Origin: Anastatus disparis | Taxonomy: Eukaryota; Arthropoda; Insecta; Hymenoptera; Eupelmidae | DNA: 64,000 nt | Assembly (NCBI GenBank): GCA_017163975.1 | Contig: JAFFSR010000301.1 | Coordinates: 1,965,001-2,029,000 of the forward strand | Direction of reading: 5' to 3' | Shown here: positions 45,137 through 59,500 of the stretch, piece by piece | How positions within the stretch are numbered: position 1 is the first letter of the stretch | Layout: the number at the start of each line of letters is the position of its first letter | Notes under the pieces: generated by a model | Database searches by the model: none | Told to the model about the DNA's origin: nothing | Seen by the model: the letters and a program-made list of their open reading frames with translations, nothing else | Program-made: the position numbers and the translations under genes

Positions 45137-46350
45137 TGTACGTATGTATAATAACAACGTACATTATACAAGTAAATTATTATAGTCTTTTTACAAAGTA
45201 TGTGATAAGAAAATAGCATAAAATTGGAAGTTCGGAGAATTGCGACAAGCCAGAAGTCGAACGATGCGCGAAGTGCTGAATCGGCACTTCGTCGCGGCCG
45301 ACTTGCATCATCGTTTAAGACAACGACAAGCATCAGACCATCGCCGAACGCGCTAGAGTAAAGTCATAAGTAGCCTCTCTCTCTTATATTGTATTGTTTT
45401 TATAATAAACGTTAAGTCTAATTTATATTGTCTTTCTTCAATTATTTGCACCCTCACACTCCCCAAAGGAGTGTATATCATTTAAATCCCACGTAATAAA
45501 ATATATATATATATTGAGACCCTCTTTCACACTTTTTCTATTGCCGTAAGTTAAAATAATATGTTATAGGGTGATTTTAGAGCCGAGGAAATTTTTTTTC
45601 CGAATTGTTGCTCTTGAAATATTAAAAAATTTTACTCAAACGGGTTTATTCTCCTGTATTTTGAGGTTAAAAGTACTTTATAATTTTTTTTCATTTAAAC
45701 AACCAACATAACTTTAAAGTAGGCTTAAAGATCTTCAATTTCCTTTTTTATAAAAGTTTCTAGGTGCTTCTGATACTGAGATATGACCATTTGAATTTGA
45801 TAGGAAATTCGTAGAATAAAATTTGTAAATATCGTGAGCATGCAATTGACTATCAACTCCCTCTGATCACAAATTCAGTTTCACAGCACATGAAAACGGT
45901 CTAAGTAAAGCAAAATGAAGGTCTTAATTTCAACAAAAAAGTGGCGCTAGGTGTCTTTCGCACAGTCAGAGTTATGAAATTAGTAAATACCCATATAGAA
46001 ATAATTTTCGTAAATATCTGTAAATATCTGTAAATATCTCTAAATAACTGTAAATAATTAATAAAAAGTATTGAGACTCAAACGTTAATAAAAGTTATTT
46101 ACACTTATTTACTACTATTATTTACAATTATATATAGTTATTTAGTTATTTACGATTACTAACTGATTTTAAAAGTTATTAGCTATTATTTACAAACACT
46201 TACAGTTACTTACTCTTAATTACTATTATTTACTATTATTTATAATTTTCAAAATTTTCAGGTAAGTAAATAGTTTATTGTTATTTATAATTATTTATGA
46301 TGATTTACAGTTATTTATAGTTATTTACTTTCGTTGTCTTAGATAATTTT
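45137..46350. other. Non-coding stretch with degenerate GTAAATA repeats
   Basis: From about 46005 to 46340 the words GTAAATAtCT and AGTTATTTAC recur first in one orientation, then in the other, forming a small foldback-like field. A block at 45240-45460 (GC-richer, with CTCTCTCTCTTATATTG and AATAAACG) could be an LTR fragment but has no second copy here. No gene. Confidence 0.45.
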
Positions 46351-46808
46351 TCGGAGCGTGGGTGACCGGTGATGGTCCCGGTCGTTTTTTTCGTATTGAC
46401 AGAAGACTCAATGCTCAAGCATACGTGAACATTCTTGAAAATGAGCTTCTGCCAAGTCTATGAGAACGATACGCAGACGATGAGGTGCCAATTCATATAG
46501 TGGAGGATAATAGTCCTATACATACCACACCTATAGTGCGTGATTGGTACGCAGCGCATCCCCAGCTTTAGAGATTTGACTGGCCACCACGTTCACCAGA
46601 TCTCAACATCATCGAGAATGTCTGGTCATATATGGTGGAAGGATAAAGACCTGCAATGGCGCGAAATCGTGAGCAGCTCGTGGAACTCGTTCAAGAAGCA
46701 TGGACTGCCTTATATAATAATCCAGAATATTTTCATAATTTATGCGATTCTGTCGCAGAAAGATTGCAGAAAGTGATAGATAATGAAGGTGGATTTATTG
46801 ATTATTGA
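46351..46808 (+). pseudogene. Tc1-like transposase, C-terminal part
   Basis: It reads VTGDGPGRFFRIDRRLNAQA and YVNILENELLPSL, then a stop. PIHIVEDNSPIHTTPIVRDW holds the second catalytic Asp and WPPRSPDLNIIENVW holds the third acidic residue (Glu, DD34E-like spacing). It ends FHNLCDSVAERLQKVI and NEGGFIDY. Three in-frame stops. It is a second, separate relic from 44055, because the long-TIR element ends at 45134. No terminal repeats were identified. Confidence 0.8.
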
Positions 46809-47420
46809 TTTTTAATGACTTTATTTTAGAAATGATTAAGAAATCTATTAAATTTTGATTTTGAATTTTTTTCAAGCTTTGTTTGCACACTGCACATGCG
46901 CAAGCAGCGCACAAAATACACCTGTTGTGATCTCATAAAAGTAGTTCATAAGATTTAAAATTATAAAAGTTTTAATGTTATTAATTAGCTCTTATAAGAT
47001 ATGCAAAAATTTAAAATTAAAAGTTTCGTTCAAAGTTCGTTTGCACACTGCACATGCGCAAGCAGCGCACAAAATACATCTGTTGTGATTTCATAAAAGT
47101 AGTTCATAAGATTTAAAATTATATAAGTTTTATGTATTATTTAAGGTTTTGAATAAAGATATAACATAAGAAATTTTGCTTTATTATTTAATTTCAAAGT
47201 CATTTATAATCATTAAAACGTAGTTCCAAGTTAACATTTTTATATAATTATATATTTCAAAGAATAATTTAAAAATTTTGTTATTATGAAGTTTTCAAAG
47301 TATTTATAGTTATATCAAATATAAATAAAGCACCTAAAATATATAATGTTAAAAAAATATTTTTCAATACATTTTAAGTTTGCAGTATTGGTTGTATTAA
47401 AGAAATATTAAATTTTTAAA
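46809..47420. repeat. AT-rich stretch with a 158-bp tandem duplication
   Basis: GTTTGCACACTGCACATGCG and about 90 following bases occur at 46881 and again at 47039 with few changes. The rest is AT-rich and non-coding. Confidence 0.7.
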
Positions 47421-48259
47421 TAACAAACGCTCGTCAAGAAATTTTAAGTTTAAAATTCTTACTTGTTCAGTCAAATTTGTATCCAGTAAAAATTTATATC
47501 CTTCCGGATGCAAGATAGGATATTTAAACAAAAGCATACTGGAACGAGTCCATTCATTTACTCAGTAGTTCATTAATAAGCATTCCTGTAAAAAGAAATG
47601 AGGTGCATGTCTTGCTTCAACTGTTTGCAAGCGAAGAAACTGCAGTTTCCTTGTTTCACAGTTTATCAACTTCTCGACTAATTTATAATTGTAAGTATGG
47701 AATTTCATACCAATAGCTTTTATGGATTCACAATAAATAAATAAAAATAAAAGTTCAATAAGTAAGAAATTAATTTCAAATTTGATTGAAGACGATGGGT
47801 TTGTAAAATTATGAAATCATAAAAAGCCTTGATTACGTAAACAAGTATTCATAGAAAACAAACATTATGTTATCTAATACACTTATTATTCACAAATATT
47901 ACAAATTTAATCAAACATTCTCAAGTGTTATAAAGCATATGACTAGTGGATCATGTCCCTTTTGAAAAAAAACACGTGCAAAATACACGTATTTTTTACA
48001 TATAAAATTTGCGTATTTTTTCACGCATATCTTTCACGTGTATTTTTCAGGTGTATTTTTCACATATTTTTTTATAGCTTTTCGGAGAGCTTCTACTGTC
48101 CGGCCTTTCATATCTGCGTCTTCCAAATTTGTGTAAGAGATGACAAAACTTAGAAAAACGCCACCTAGTGACTTAAAGTCAAACCGACGTAATCGATCAT
48201 TAATAGCGATTTAATTCACGAGGTGGCGTTTTTCTAAGTTTTGTCATCCCTTACACAAA
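47421..48259. repeat. Duplicated segment, copy 1 (left part)
   Basis: From TAACAAACGCTCGTCAAG onward it matches 62489-63343 closely, including the CACGTG foldback at its right end. The segment is split at 48259/48260 by the 13.8-kb element and resumes at 62081. Confidence 0.9.
47957..48259. mobile_element. CACGTG foldback, copy A (left part)
   Basis: Left arm and most of the core of the element seen whole at 63025-63511. It is interrupted after CTTACACAAA by the giant element. The right part is 62081-62251. Arms carry CACGTG/ACACGT plus AAAATA words. Confidence 0.85.
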
Positions 48260-48654
48260 GGACCCCGGAAGATTCTTATGGGTTTCTGGGTCCCGGTGAA
48301 ATTTGATAATATTATGACCAAATTGTAGCTTATTTTTTTCTGAACATAAGTCTCCATGGGCTCAAGTCCCGAAAATGCACAAATTTTAAGTAAATAATGA
48401 TCAAAGTCGTTGATTTCTGGGAAGGTTAGAGTGACCGAAGGCGTAACTTCAATTGTTTGATATGCTCATTATATAGTTGTTATTTAAATAATTAATTAAA
48501 ATAAATTTATGTTAAATGAACTTACAATTATATAAAATATAATTTTTTAATATAATTTTAAAAAAATTTGGAACATAGAATTATTACACTATTATTATAT
48601 ACAATAAAATAATTATTTTTCAAATATTTTATAATAAGAAAAAAAATCATTTGA

Positions 48655-50786
48655 TGTGTTTATGGTTCATAAATTTATAATTTTTTGGTTTATGGGTTTA
48701 TGGTTCATGGTTTATGGGTTTATGGGTTTATGGGTTTATGGTTTATGGGTATATGGTTTATGGGTTTATGCGTTTATGGGTTTATGGGTTTATGGGTTTG
48801 TGGATTATGGGTTTATGGATTTATGGTTTATGGCTTTACAATTTATGGGTTTATTATTTATGGTTTTATTGTTTATGGGTTTAGGGTATATGGGTTTATC
48901 CATTTATGAGTTTACGATTTATTGGTTTATGGTTTTATGCTATATGGGTTTATGGTTTATGGGTTTATGGTTTATGGGTTTATGGTTCATAGTTTATGGG
49001 TTACTGGTTTATGGTTTTAAGGTTTATGGGTTTATGGGTTTATAGTTTATCGTTTATGGGTTTATGGTTTATGGGTTTATGATTTATCGGTTTATGATTT
49101 ATGGGTTCATGGTTTATGGGTTTATGGTTTATGGGTTTATGGTTTATGAGTTTACGGTTTATGGGTTTATGGTTTATGGGTTTATGGTTCATGAGTTTAT
49201 GTTTTATGGGTTTATGGGTGTATGGTTTATGGAATTATGGGCTTATGGCTTTACGATTTATGGGTTTATAAGTTTATGGTTTATGGGTTCATAGTTTATG
49301 GGTTTATGGCTTTACAATTTATCGGTTTATTATTTATGGTTTTATTGTTTATGGGTTTATGGGTTTATGGGTTTATGGTTTATGAGTTTATAATTTATGG
49401 GTTTATGCTTTAAGGGTTTATGGGTTTATGGTTTTTGGATTTCGGTTTACGGGTTTATGGTTTATGGTTTATGGGTTTACGCTTTAAGGGTTTATGGGGT
49501 TGTGGTTTATGGGTTTATGGTTCTTGGAATTGGGTTTACGTGTTTATGGTTTATGGTTTATAGTTTATGGGTTTATGGGTTTATGGTTCATGGGCTTATG
49601 ATTTATGGGTTAATGGGTTAATGGCTTATGGTTCTTGGATTTGGGTTTATGGTTTATGGGTTTATGGGTTTATGGTTCTAGGATTTGGGTTGATGCTTTA
49701 TGGGTTTATAGTTTATGGGTTTATGGTTTATGGGTTCATGGTTTATGGTTTTATGGGTTCATGTGTTTATGGTTTATGGGTTTATGCATTTATGGGTTTA
49801 CGATTTATGGGTTTATGGTTTTATGGCATATGAGTTTATAGTTCATGGTTTATGAGTTTATAGGTTTATGGTTTATGGGTTTATGGTTTATGGTTTATGA
49901 GTTAATGGTTTATGGGTTTATGCTTTAAGGGTATATGGGTTTATGGTTCTTGGATTTGGGTTTACGGGTTTATGTTTTATGGTTTATGGTTTATGGGTTT
50001 ATGGTTTATAGTTTATGGGTTTGTGGTTTATGGGTTTATGGTTCTTGGATTTGGGTTAACGAGTTTATGGTTCATGGGTTTATGAGTTTATGGTTTATGG
50101 TTTATGGGTTTATGGGTTTATGGTTTATGGTGTATGGGTTTATGGGTTTATGGTTTATGGGTTTATGATTTATGGGTTTATGGGTTAATGGTTTATGGTT
50201 CTTGGATTTGGGTTTATGGTTTATGGGTTTATGGGTTTATGTTTCTTGGATTAGGGTGTATGGTTTATGGGTTTATAGTTTATGGTTTTATGGTTTATGG
50301 GTTCATGGTTTATGGTTTTATGGGTTTATGTGTTTATGGTTTATGAGTTTATGCATTTATGGGTTCACGATTTATGGGTTTATGGTTTTATGGCATATGG
50401 GTTTATAGTTTATGGTTTATGGGTTTAAAGGTTTATGGTTTATGGGTTTATGGTTTATGGTTTATGAGTTAATGGTTTATGGGTTTATGCTTTAAGGGTG
50501 TATGGGTTTATGGTTCTTGGATTTAGGTTTACGGGTTTATGGTTTATGGTTTATGGGTTAATGGTTTATGGTTTATGGATTTATGGGTTATGGGTTTATG
50601 ATTTATGGGTTAATGGGTTAATGGTTTATGGTTCTTGGATTTGGGTTTATGGGTTTATAGTTTATGAGTTTATGGTTTAATGGTTTATAACTTTACGAGT
50701 TATTGGTTTATAAGTTTACGGTTTATTACTTCACGCTCTATGGGTTTATTGAAGATTTTATTGTTTATGGGCTTATGGTTTATGCG
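48655..50786 (+). repeat. Left TTTATGG(G) array
   Basis: Degenerate 7-8-bp unit TTTATGG/TTTATGGG, mostly as a 15-bp dimer, with the G-rich strand running rightward. A recurring marker (GGCTTTACAATTTATGGG followed by TTATTTATGGTTTTATTG) appears at about 48830 and 49305 and also in the right array in inverse orientation. All long frames (MVYGFMVYG-type) are artefacts. Confidence 0.95.
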
Positions 50787-51440
50787 TAAAATAAATGTAA
50801 TAATTACGTGTGCGGGTATTCGATTTTATGAACAACTCAAATAAATCACTCGACTCTACGAGTTCGTGTCTAAAATTGATCGAGTTACTTGAAAAAAATA
50901 TGAATAACTCGAATCGTTCGTAAAAATATGAGCTGCTTAGAGTGCTCGAACGAATTGAATTATTCAAAGAAATATGAATTACTCTAATAACTCAAGTTAC
51001 TCGAAAATATAGGTGCTTTTTTTATTAATATTTTTTGTAGAAACTCGTTTATTTTTTATTTATTTTTTGGAGCGGGGGCTTCTCCTTCACACCAACTCCG
51101 GTAGGTGCTTTGCCACATTTTTATTTTCATGTTATCATATATTAATGCCGCTACTTCACGTATTATCAACAAATGTATACTCAATGTGGCTGAATATGAC
51201 GCCCGTCGTGTATGAAACAGTAATATATTAACCACGGAAGTGAAGGTGTATTTGACCTCGTCTTTATGTTCGCGTCTCGAGCATAATCACCTATTCTACT
51301 CCCTTGGTCAACAATGTAATATTCTCCTTTTTTCTTAACATCGACATTTCTTTTGACTCGGAAAATATTTTGCGAATATAAGTTATTTAAGATTGTACAG
51401 TTTAACGATTCAATTATAATTATTACGTCGTAACTATATG
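50787..51440. other. Unique AT-rich left part of the giant element's centre
   Basis: Contains clustered ACTCG/CGAGT words (50830-51005). No coding frame, RNA or TIR was recognised. Confidence 0.5.
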
Positions 51441-51483
51441 ACTGTAATGACATATATTCATCACAACAGTTTTACATTAATAA

Positions 51484-52335
51484 TAGTTATTACTACGTAA
51501 CAATAGTAATGACTATAATCACGTATAATCATCATTACAGTTTTATAATCAATCATAGTTATTATACGTTACTATAGTATTGACTATAATCACCAATAAT
51601 CATCACCACAGTTTTATAATTAATTGTAGTTATTACCACGAAACTATAGTAATGACTATAGTCACCTATAATCATCACTACAATTATATAATCAATTAGT
51701 GATTATAATTAATGATTATATTCACCTATAATCATTACAACCGTTTTATAATCAATTATAGTTATTACCACAAAATTATAGTCAAGACTATAATCACCTA
51801 CGATCATCACTACAGTCATACATTCATTTTTAGTTATTGCTACGTAACTATAGTAATGACTATAATCACGTATAATCATCAATACAGTTTTATAATCAAT
51901 CATAGTTATTACTACGTAACTATAGTGTTGACTATAATCAATAATAAACAATAATCATCACCACAGTTTTATAATCAATTGTAGTTATTACCACGAAACT
52001 ATAGTAATGATTATAATCGCCTATAATCATCACTACAACTATATAATCAATAAGAGTTATTATTATTACCAAAAAATTATAGTAATGATTATATTTACCT
52101 CTAATCATTACAACAGTTTTATAATCAATTATAGTTATTACCACAAAATTATAGTTAAGACTATAATCACCAACAATCATCACTACAGTCTTACATTCAT
52201 GTTTAGTTATTGCTACGTAACTATAGTAATTACTATAATCACGTATAATCATCATTACAGTTTTATAATCAATCATAGTTATTATTACATAACTATAGTA
52301 TTGACTATAATCACCAACAATCATCACCACAGTTC
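51484..52335. repeat. 71-72-bp minisatellite, about 12 units
   Basis: The unit runs TAGTTATTACTACGTAACTA, then TAGTAATGACTATAATCAC and ATAATCATCACTACAGTTT. Unit starts lie near 51484, 51556, 51627, 51697, 51759, 51831, 51903 and onward. Each unit is internally dyadic (TAGTTA against TAACTA), so both strands give similar frames. A higher-order period of about 355 bp links 51627 and 51982. Confidence 0.88.
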
Positions 52336-53548
52336 GTTGTGCTTCTTTTAGCATACGCTATATTCAGCACACGCAAATTTTCCAATTTCGCGCTAGATTT
52401 AGCACACACTTATTTGAGCAGAATCTAGTCTTAGCGCACGCTGGATTTGGCAAGTGCTCATTTCAGCAGACGCTAATTTCGGAAGATGCTATATTTAGCA
52501 CAGGCTAATATTGTTAGTTATTGCTAGATTTAGCGCACGCTAATATTCCCATTTCACGCTGGATTTGGCGAACGTTAATTTTAGCTGACGCTAATTTCAG
52601 AAAATTCTATACTTACCACTAGCTAATATTGCTCGTGATCGCTAGATTAAGCGCACCCGAATTTTAGCAGTCTCAAGTATTAGCACACGCCAATTCTGCT
52701 AAAAAAATCTAAATTCAGCGCACGCTAGTATTAGTAGACTCTAGTTTTAGCACACGCTAGCATCGCAAGCTTACGCTAGTTTTAGCGTATGCTTCTTTTA
52801 GCATACACTATATTCAGCACATGCTAATTTTTCCATTTTGCGCTAGATTTAGCACACATTAATTTTGCTAATGTCTGCTATATTTAGCGTACGCTAGTTC
52901 TAGCAGACTCTTGTTTTTACGCACGCTAAAATTGCAAGCCGACGCTGGTTTTAGCGTGCGCTTCTTTTAGCATACGTTATATTCAGCACACGCTAATTTT
53001 TCCATTACATGCTAGATTTAGCACATGCTAATTTTAGCAGAATCCAGCCTGAGTGCCCGCTGGATTTAGCGAACGCTAATTTCAGCGGATGCTGATTTCA
53101 GAAGATGCTATATTTAGCACCAGCTAATATTGCTAGTTATTGCTAGATTCAGCGAACGCTAATAATCTTATTCCATGCTGGATTCAGCGATCGTGAATTA
53201 AAGCGGACTCGAGCTTAGCGCACGTTACTTTCGCCAATAAATGCTAGTTTTAGCACACGCTAACATCGCATGCTTACGCTAGTTTTAGCATGTGCTTCTT
53301 TTAGCATACGCTATGTTCAGCACACGCTAATTTTTCCATTTCATGCTAGATTTAGCACACGCTTATTTTGCTAATGTGTGAGATTTAGCGCATGCTAGTT
53401 CTAGCAGACTCTCGTTTTTGCGCACGCCAAGATTGCAAGCCTACGCTATTTTTGGCGTGCGCTTCTTTTAGCATACGCTATATTCAGCACACGCTAATTT
53501 TTCCATTACATGCTAGATTTAGCACACGCTAATTTTATCAGAATCCAG
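52336..53548. repeat. TTAGCACACGCTA repeat array
   Basis: Degenerate units of about 24-28 bp built on GCTAGATTTAGCACACGCTA and CTTTTAGCATACGCTATATT. Longer blocks recur (around 52335, 52790, 52965, 53290 and 53465), showing higher-order duplication. It borders the right TTTATGG array at 53549. Confidence 0.88.
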
Positions 53549-56500
53549 CCCATAAACGATAAACCCAAATCCAAAAACCATAAACCATTAACCAATTAAC
53601 CCATTAACCCATGCATCATGAACTCATAAACCATAAACCCATTAACCCATAAACGATAAACTATAAACCCATAAACCATAAACCATAAACACGTAAACCT
53701 AAATCCAAGGACCATATACCCATAAACCCTTAAAGCATAAACCCATAAACCATTAACCCATAAACCCATAAACCCATGAACCATAAAATCATAAATCATG
53801 AACCCATAAACCCATAAACTATAAACCATCAACCCATATACCATAGAACCATGAACCAATAAATCGTCAACTCATGAATGGATAAACCCATAAACCCTAA
53901 ACCCACAAACAATAAAACCATGAATAATTAAACCATAAACCATAACCCATAAACCCGTAAACTATACACCCATAAACCATAAACCCATAGACCCATTAAC
54001 CCATAAACCATATACCCATAAACCATAAACCCATAAACCGTAAACCCAAAAACCATAAACCCATAAACCATCAACCCATAAACCATAAACCATAAACCCA
54101 TAAACCTTAAAACCATGAACCATCAACCCATGAACCCATAAATTATGAACCATAAACCCATATACCATAAGCCCATAAACTATGAACCATAAACCCATAT
54201 ACCATAATACCATAAACCCATAAATCGTAAACTCATTAGTGAATGAACCCATAAACCCTAAACCCATAAACAATAAAACCATAGATAATAAACCCATAAA
54301 TTGTAAAGCTATAAACCCATAGACTAAGAAACTCATTAACCGTAAACCCATAAACCATAAACCCTAAAACCATAAACCCATAAACCATTAACCCATAAAC
54401 CATAAACCATACACCATAAACCCATAAACCTTAAAACCATAAACTATAAACTCATGAACCCATAAACTATGAACCATAAACCCATATACCATAAGCCCAT
54501 AAACTATGAACCATAAACCCATATACCATAATACCATAAACCCATAAATCGTAAACTCATAAGTGAATGAACCCATAAACCCTAAACCCATAAACAATAA
54601 AACCATAGATAATAAACCCATAAATTGTAAAGCTATAAACCCATAGACTAAGAAACTCATTAACCGTAAACCCATGAACCTTAAACCCATAAACCCATAA
54701 ACCCATAAACCAGAAACCCATAAACCATAAACCCATAAACTATAAACTATAAACCCATATACCATAAAACCATAAACCAATAGATCGTAACCTCATGAAT
54801 GGATAAACCCATAAACCCTAAACCCACAAACAATAAAACCATGAATAATTAAACCATAAACCATAACCAATAAACCCGTAAACTATACACCCATAAACCA
54901 TAAACCCATAGACCCATTAACCCATAAACCATATACCCATAAACCATAAACCCATAAACCGTAAACCCAAAAACCATAAACCCATAAACCATCAACCCAT
55001 AAACCATAAACCATAAACCCATAAACCTTAAAACCATGAACCATAAACCCATGAACCCATAAACTATGAACCATAAACCCATATACCATAAGCCCATAAA
55101 CTATGAACCATAAACCCATATACCATAATACCATAAACCCATAAATTGTAAACTCATTAGTGAATGAACCCATAAACCCTAAACCCATAAACAATAAAAC
55201 CATAGATGATAAACCCATAAATTGTAAAGCTATAAACCCATAGACTAAGAAACTCATTAACCGTAAACCCATAAACCATAAACCCAAAAACCATAAACCC
55301 ATAAACCATAAACCCATAAACCATAAACCATACACCATAAACCCATAAACCTTAAAACCATAAACTATAAACCCATGAACCCATAAACTCTGAACCATAA
55401 ACCCATATACCATAAGCCCATAAACTATGAACCATAAACCCATATACCATAATACCATAAACCCATAAATCGTAAACTCATAAGTGAATGAACCCATAAA
55501 CCCTAAACCCATAAACAATAAAACCATAGATAATAAACCCATAAATTGTAAAGCTATAAACCCATAGACTAAGAAACTCATTAACCGTAAACCCATCAAC
55601 CTTAAACCCATAAACCCATAAACCCATAAACCAGAAACCCATAAACCATAAACCCATAAACTATAAACTATAAACCCATATACCATGAAACCATAAACCA
55701 ATAGATCGTAACCTCATAAATGGATAAACCCATAAACCCTTAACCCATAAACTATATAACCATAAATAATAAACCCATAAATTGTAAAGCTATAGATTAT
55801 AAACTATAAACCCATAATCCATAAACGCATAAACCATAAATGCATAAACCATAAACCCATAAATTATGAACCCATCAACCATAAACCCGTGAACTATAAA
55901 CCCATGAAATATAAACCCATAGGCCCTTAAAGCATAAACCCATAAACCACAAACCCATAAACCATGAACCCATAAACCATAAGCCCATAAAACATGAACC
56001 CATAAACCATAAACCCATAAACCTATAAAACATACTACCATAAACCGTAAACCAATAAACCGTAAACTAATAAACCCATAAACCGTAAACCCATAAACCA
56101 TAAACCCATATACCATAAATTCATAAACCAATAAATCGTAAACTCATAAATGGATAAACCCATAAACAATAAAACCATAAATAATAAACCCATAAATTGT
56201 AAAGCTATAAACCATAAACCCATAAACCATTAACTCATAAACCATAAACCCATAAACCATAAACCCATAAATTATAAACTTATAAACTATGAACCCATAA
56301 ACTATGAACTATAAACCCATATACCATAAAACCATAAACCAATAAATCGTAACCTCATGAATGGATAAACCTATAAACCCTTAACCCATAATCAATAAAA
56401 CCATAAATAAAAAACCCATAAATTATAAAGCTATGAACCCATAAACTATGAACCCATAATCCATAAACGCATAAACCATAAATGCATAAACCACAAACCC

Positions 56501-59500
56501 ATAAATTATGAACCCATAAACCATAAACCCGAAAACTATAAACCCATAAACCATAAACCCATAGGCCCTTGAAGCATGAACCCATAAACCGTAAACCCAT
56601 AAACCACAAACCCATAAACCATAATCCCATAAACCCATAAACTATAAGCCCATAAAACATAAACCCATAAACTATAAACCCATAAACCAGAAACCCATAG
56701 ACCTTAAAATCATAAACCATGAACTCATAGACCGTAAACCCATAAACCATAAACGCATAAACCATAAACGCATAAACCATAAACGCATAAACCATAAACC
56801 CATAAACCATAAACCCATAAACCGTAAACCCATAAACCTTAAAATCATAAACCATGAACCCATAAACCCATAAACTATGAACCATAAACCCATATACCAT
56901 AAAACCATAAACCAATGAATCGTCAACTCATAAATGGATAAACCCATAAACCCTAAACCCCCAAACAATAAAACCATCAAAAATTAACCCATAAATTGTT
57001 AAGCTATAAACCCATAAACTATGAACCCATAAACCGTAAACCCATAAATTCAAACCCATAAACCATGAACCATAAACCCATAGACCTTTAAAGCATAGAC
57101 CCATTAACCATATGCCCATAAACCATAAACCCATAAACCCATAAACCATGAACCCATAAACCATAAACACATAAACTATGAACTATAAACCCATATACCA
57201 TAAAACCATAAACCAATAGATCGTAACCTCATAAATGGATAAAACCATAAACTCTTGACCCATAAACAATAAAACCATAAATAAAAAGCCCATAAATTGT
57301 AAAGCTATAAACCCATAAACTATGAACCCATAATCCATAAACGCATAAACCATATATGGAAAAACCATAAACCCATTAATTATGAACCCATAAACCATAA
57401 ACCCGTAAACTATAAACCCATAAACCATAACCCACAGGCCCTTGAAGCATAAACCCATAAACCGTGAACCTATAAACCATAAACCCATAAACCACAAACT
57501 CATAAACCATTAACCCATAAACCATAAGCCCATAAAACATAAACCCATAAACCATAAACCCATGAACCTATAAACCATACACACATAAACCGTAAACTAA
57601 TAAACCGTAAACTAATAAACCCATAAACCGTAAACTAATAAACCCATAAACCGTAAACCCATAAACCATAAACCCATATACCATAAATCCATAAACCAAT
57701 AAATTGTAAACTCATAAATAGATAAACCCATAAACCCGAAACCCATAAACAATAGAACCATAAATAATAAACCCATGAATTGTAAAGCTATAAACCCATA
57801 AACTATGAACCCATGAACCGTAAACCCAGAAACCATAAACCCATAAACCATTAACTGATAAACCATAAACCCATAAACCATGAACCCATAAACCATAAAC
57901 CCATAAACCATAAACCCATAAACCATAAACCCATAAACCATAAACCCATAAACCATAAACCCATAAACCATAAACCCATGAACCATAAACTTATAAACCA
58001 TAAAACCATAAACCAATAAATCGTTACCTCATAAATGGATTAACCCATAAACCCTTAACCCATAAACAATAAAACCGTAAAAAAAAACCCATAAATTGTA
58101 AAACTATAAACCCATAAACTATGAACCCATAATCCATAAACGCATAAACCATAAATGCATAAACCACAAACCCATAAATTATGAACCCATAAACCATAAA
58201 CCCGTAAACTATAAACCCATAAACCACAAACTCATAAACCATTAACCCATAAACCATAAGCCCTTAAAACATAAACCCATAAACCATAAACCCATGAACC
58301 TATAAACCATACACACATAAACCGTAAACCAATAAACCGTAAACTAATGAACCCATAAACCGTAAACCCATAAACCATAAACCCATATACCATAAATCCA
58401 TAAACCATAAACCATAAACCCATATACCATAAATCCATAAACCATAAACCCATAAACCACAAACTCATAAACCATTAACCCATAAACCATAAGCCCTTAA
58501 AACATAAACCCATAAACCATAAACCCATGAACCTATAAACCATACACACATAAACCGTAAACCAATAAACCGTAAACTAATGAACCCATAAACCGTAAAC
58601 CCATAAACCATAAACCCATATACCATAAATCCATAAACCAATAAATTGTAAACTCATAAATAGATAAACCCATAAACCCGAAACCCATAAACAATAAAAC
58701 CATAAATAATAAACCTATGAATTGTAAAGCTATAAACCCATAAACTATGAACCCATGAACTGTAAACCCAGAAACCATAAACCCATAAACCATTAACTGA
58801 TAAACCATAAACCCATAAACCATAAACCCATAAACCATAAACCCATGAACCTATAAACCATACACACATAAACCGTAAACCAATAAACCGTAAACTAATG
58901 AACCCATAAACCGTAAACCCAAAAACCATAAACCCATATACCATAAATCCATAAACCATAAACCATAAACCCATATACCATAAATCCATAAACCATAAAC
59001 CCATAAACCACAAACTCATAAACCATTAACCCATAAACCATAAGCCCTTAAAACATAAACCCATAAACCATAAACCCATGAACCTATAAACCATACACAC
59101 ATAAACCGTAAACCAATAAACCGTAAACTAATGAACCCATAAACCGTAAACCCATAAACCATAAACCCATATACCATAAATCCATAAACCAATAAATTGT
59201 AAACTCATAAATAGATAAACCCATAAACCCGAAACCCATAAACAATAAAACCATAAATAATAAACCTATGAATTGTAAAGCTATAAACCCATAAACTATG
59301 AACCCATGAACTGTAAACCCAGAAACCATAAACCCATAAACCATTAACTGATAAACCATAAACCCATAAACCATAAACCCATAAACCATAAACCCATGAA
59401 CCATAAACCCATAAACCATAAACCCATAAACCATAAACCCATAAACCATAAACCCATAAACCATAAACCCATAAACCATAAACCCATAAACCATAAACCC

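Noticed and set aside
45240..45460. LTR fragment
   Set aside because: Only a suggestive AATAAA and CT-rich context. No matching second LTR, primer site or coding region.
51709..52354. Open frames on both strands across the 72-bp minisatellite
   Set aside because: The unit is nearly self-complementary, so both strands stay open by composition.
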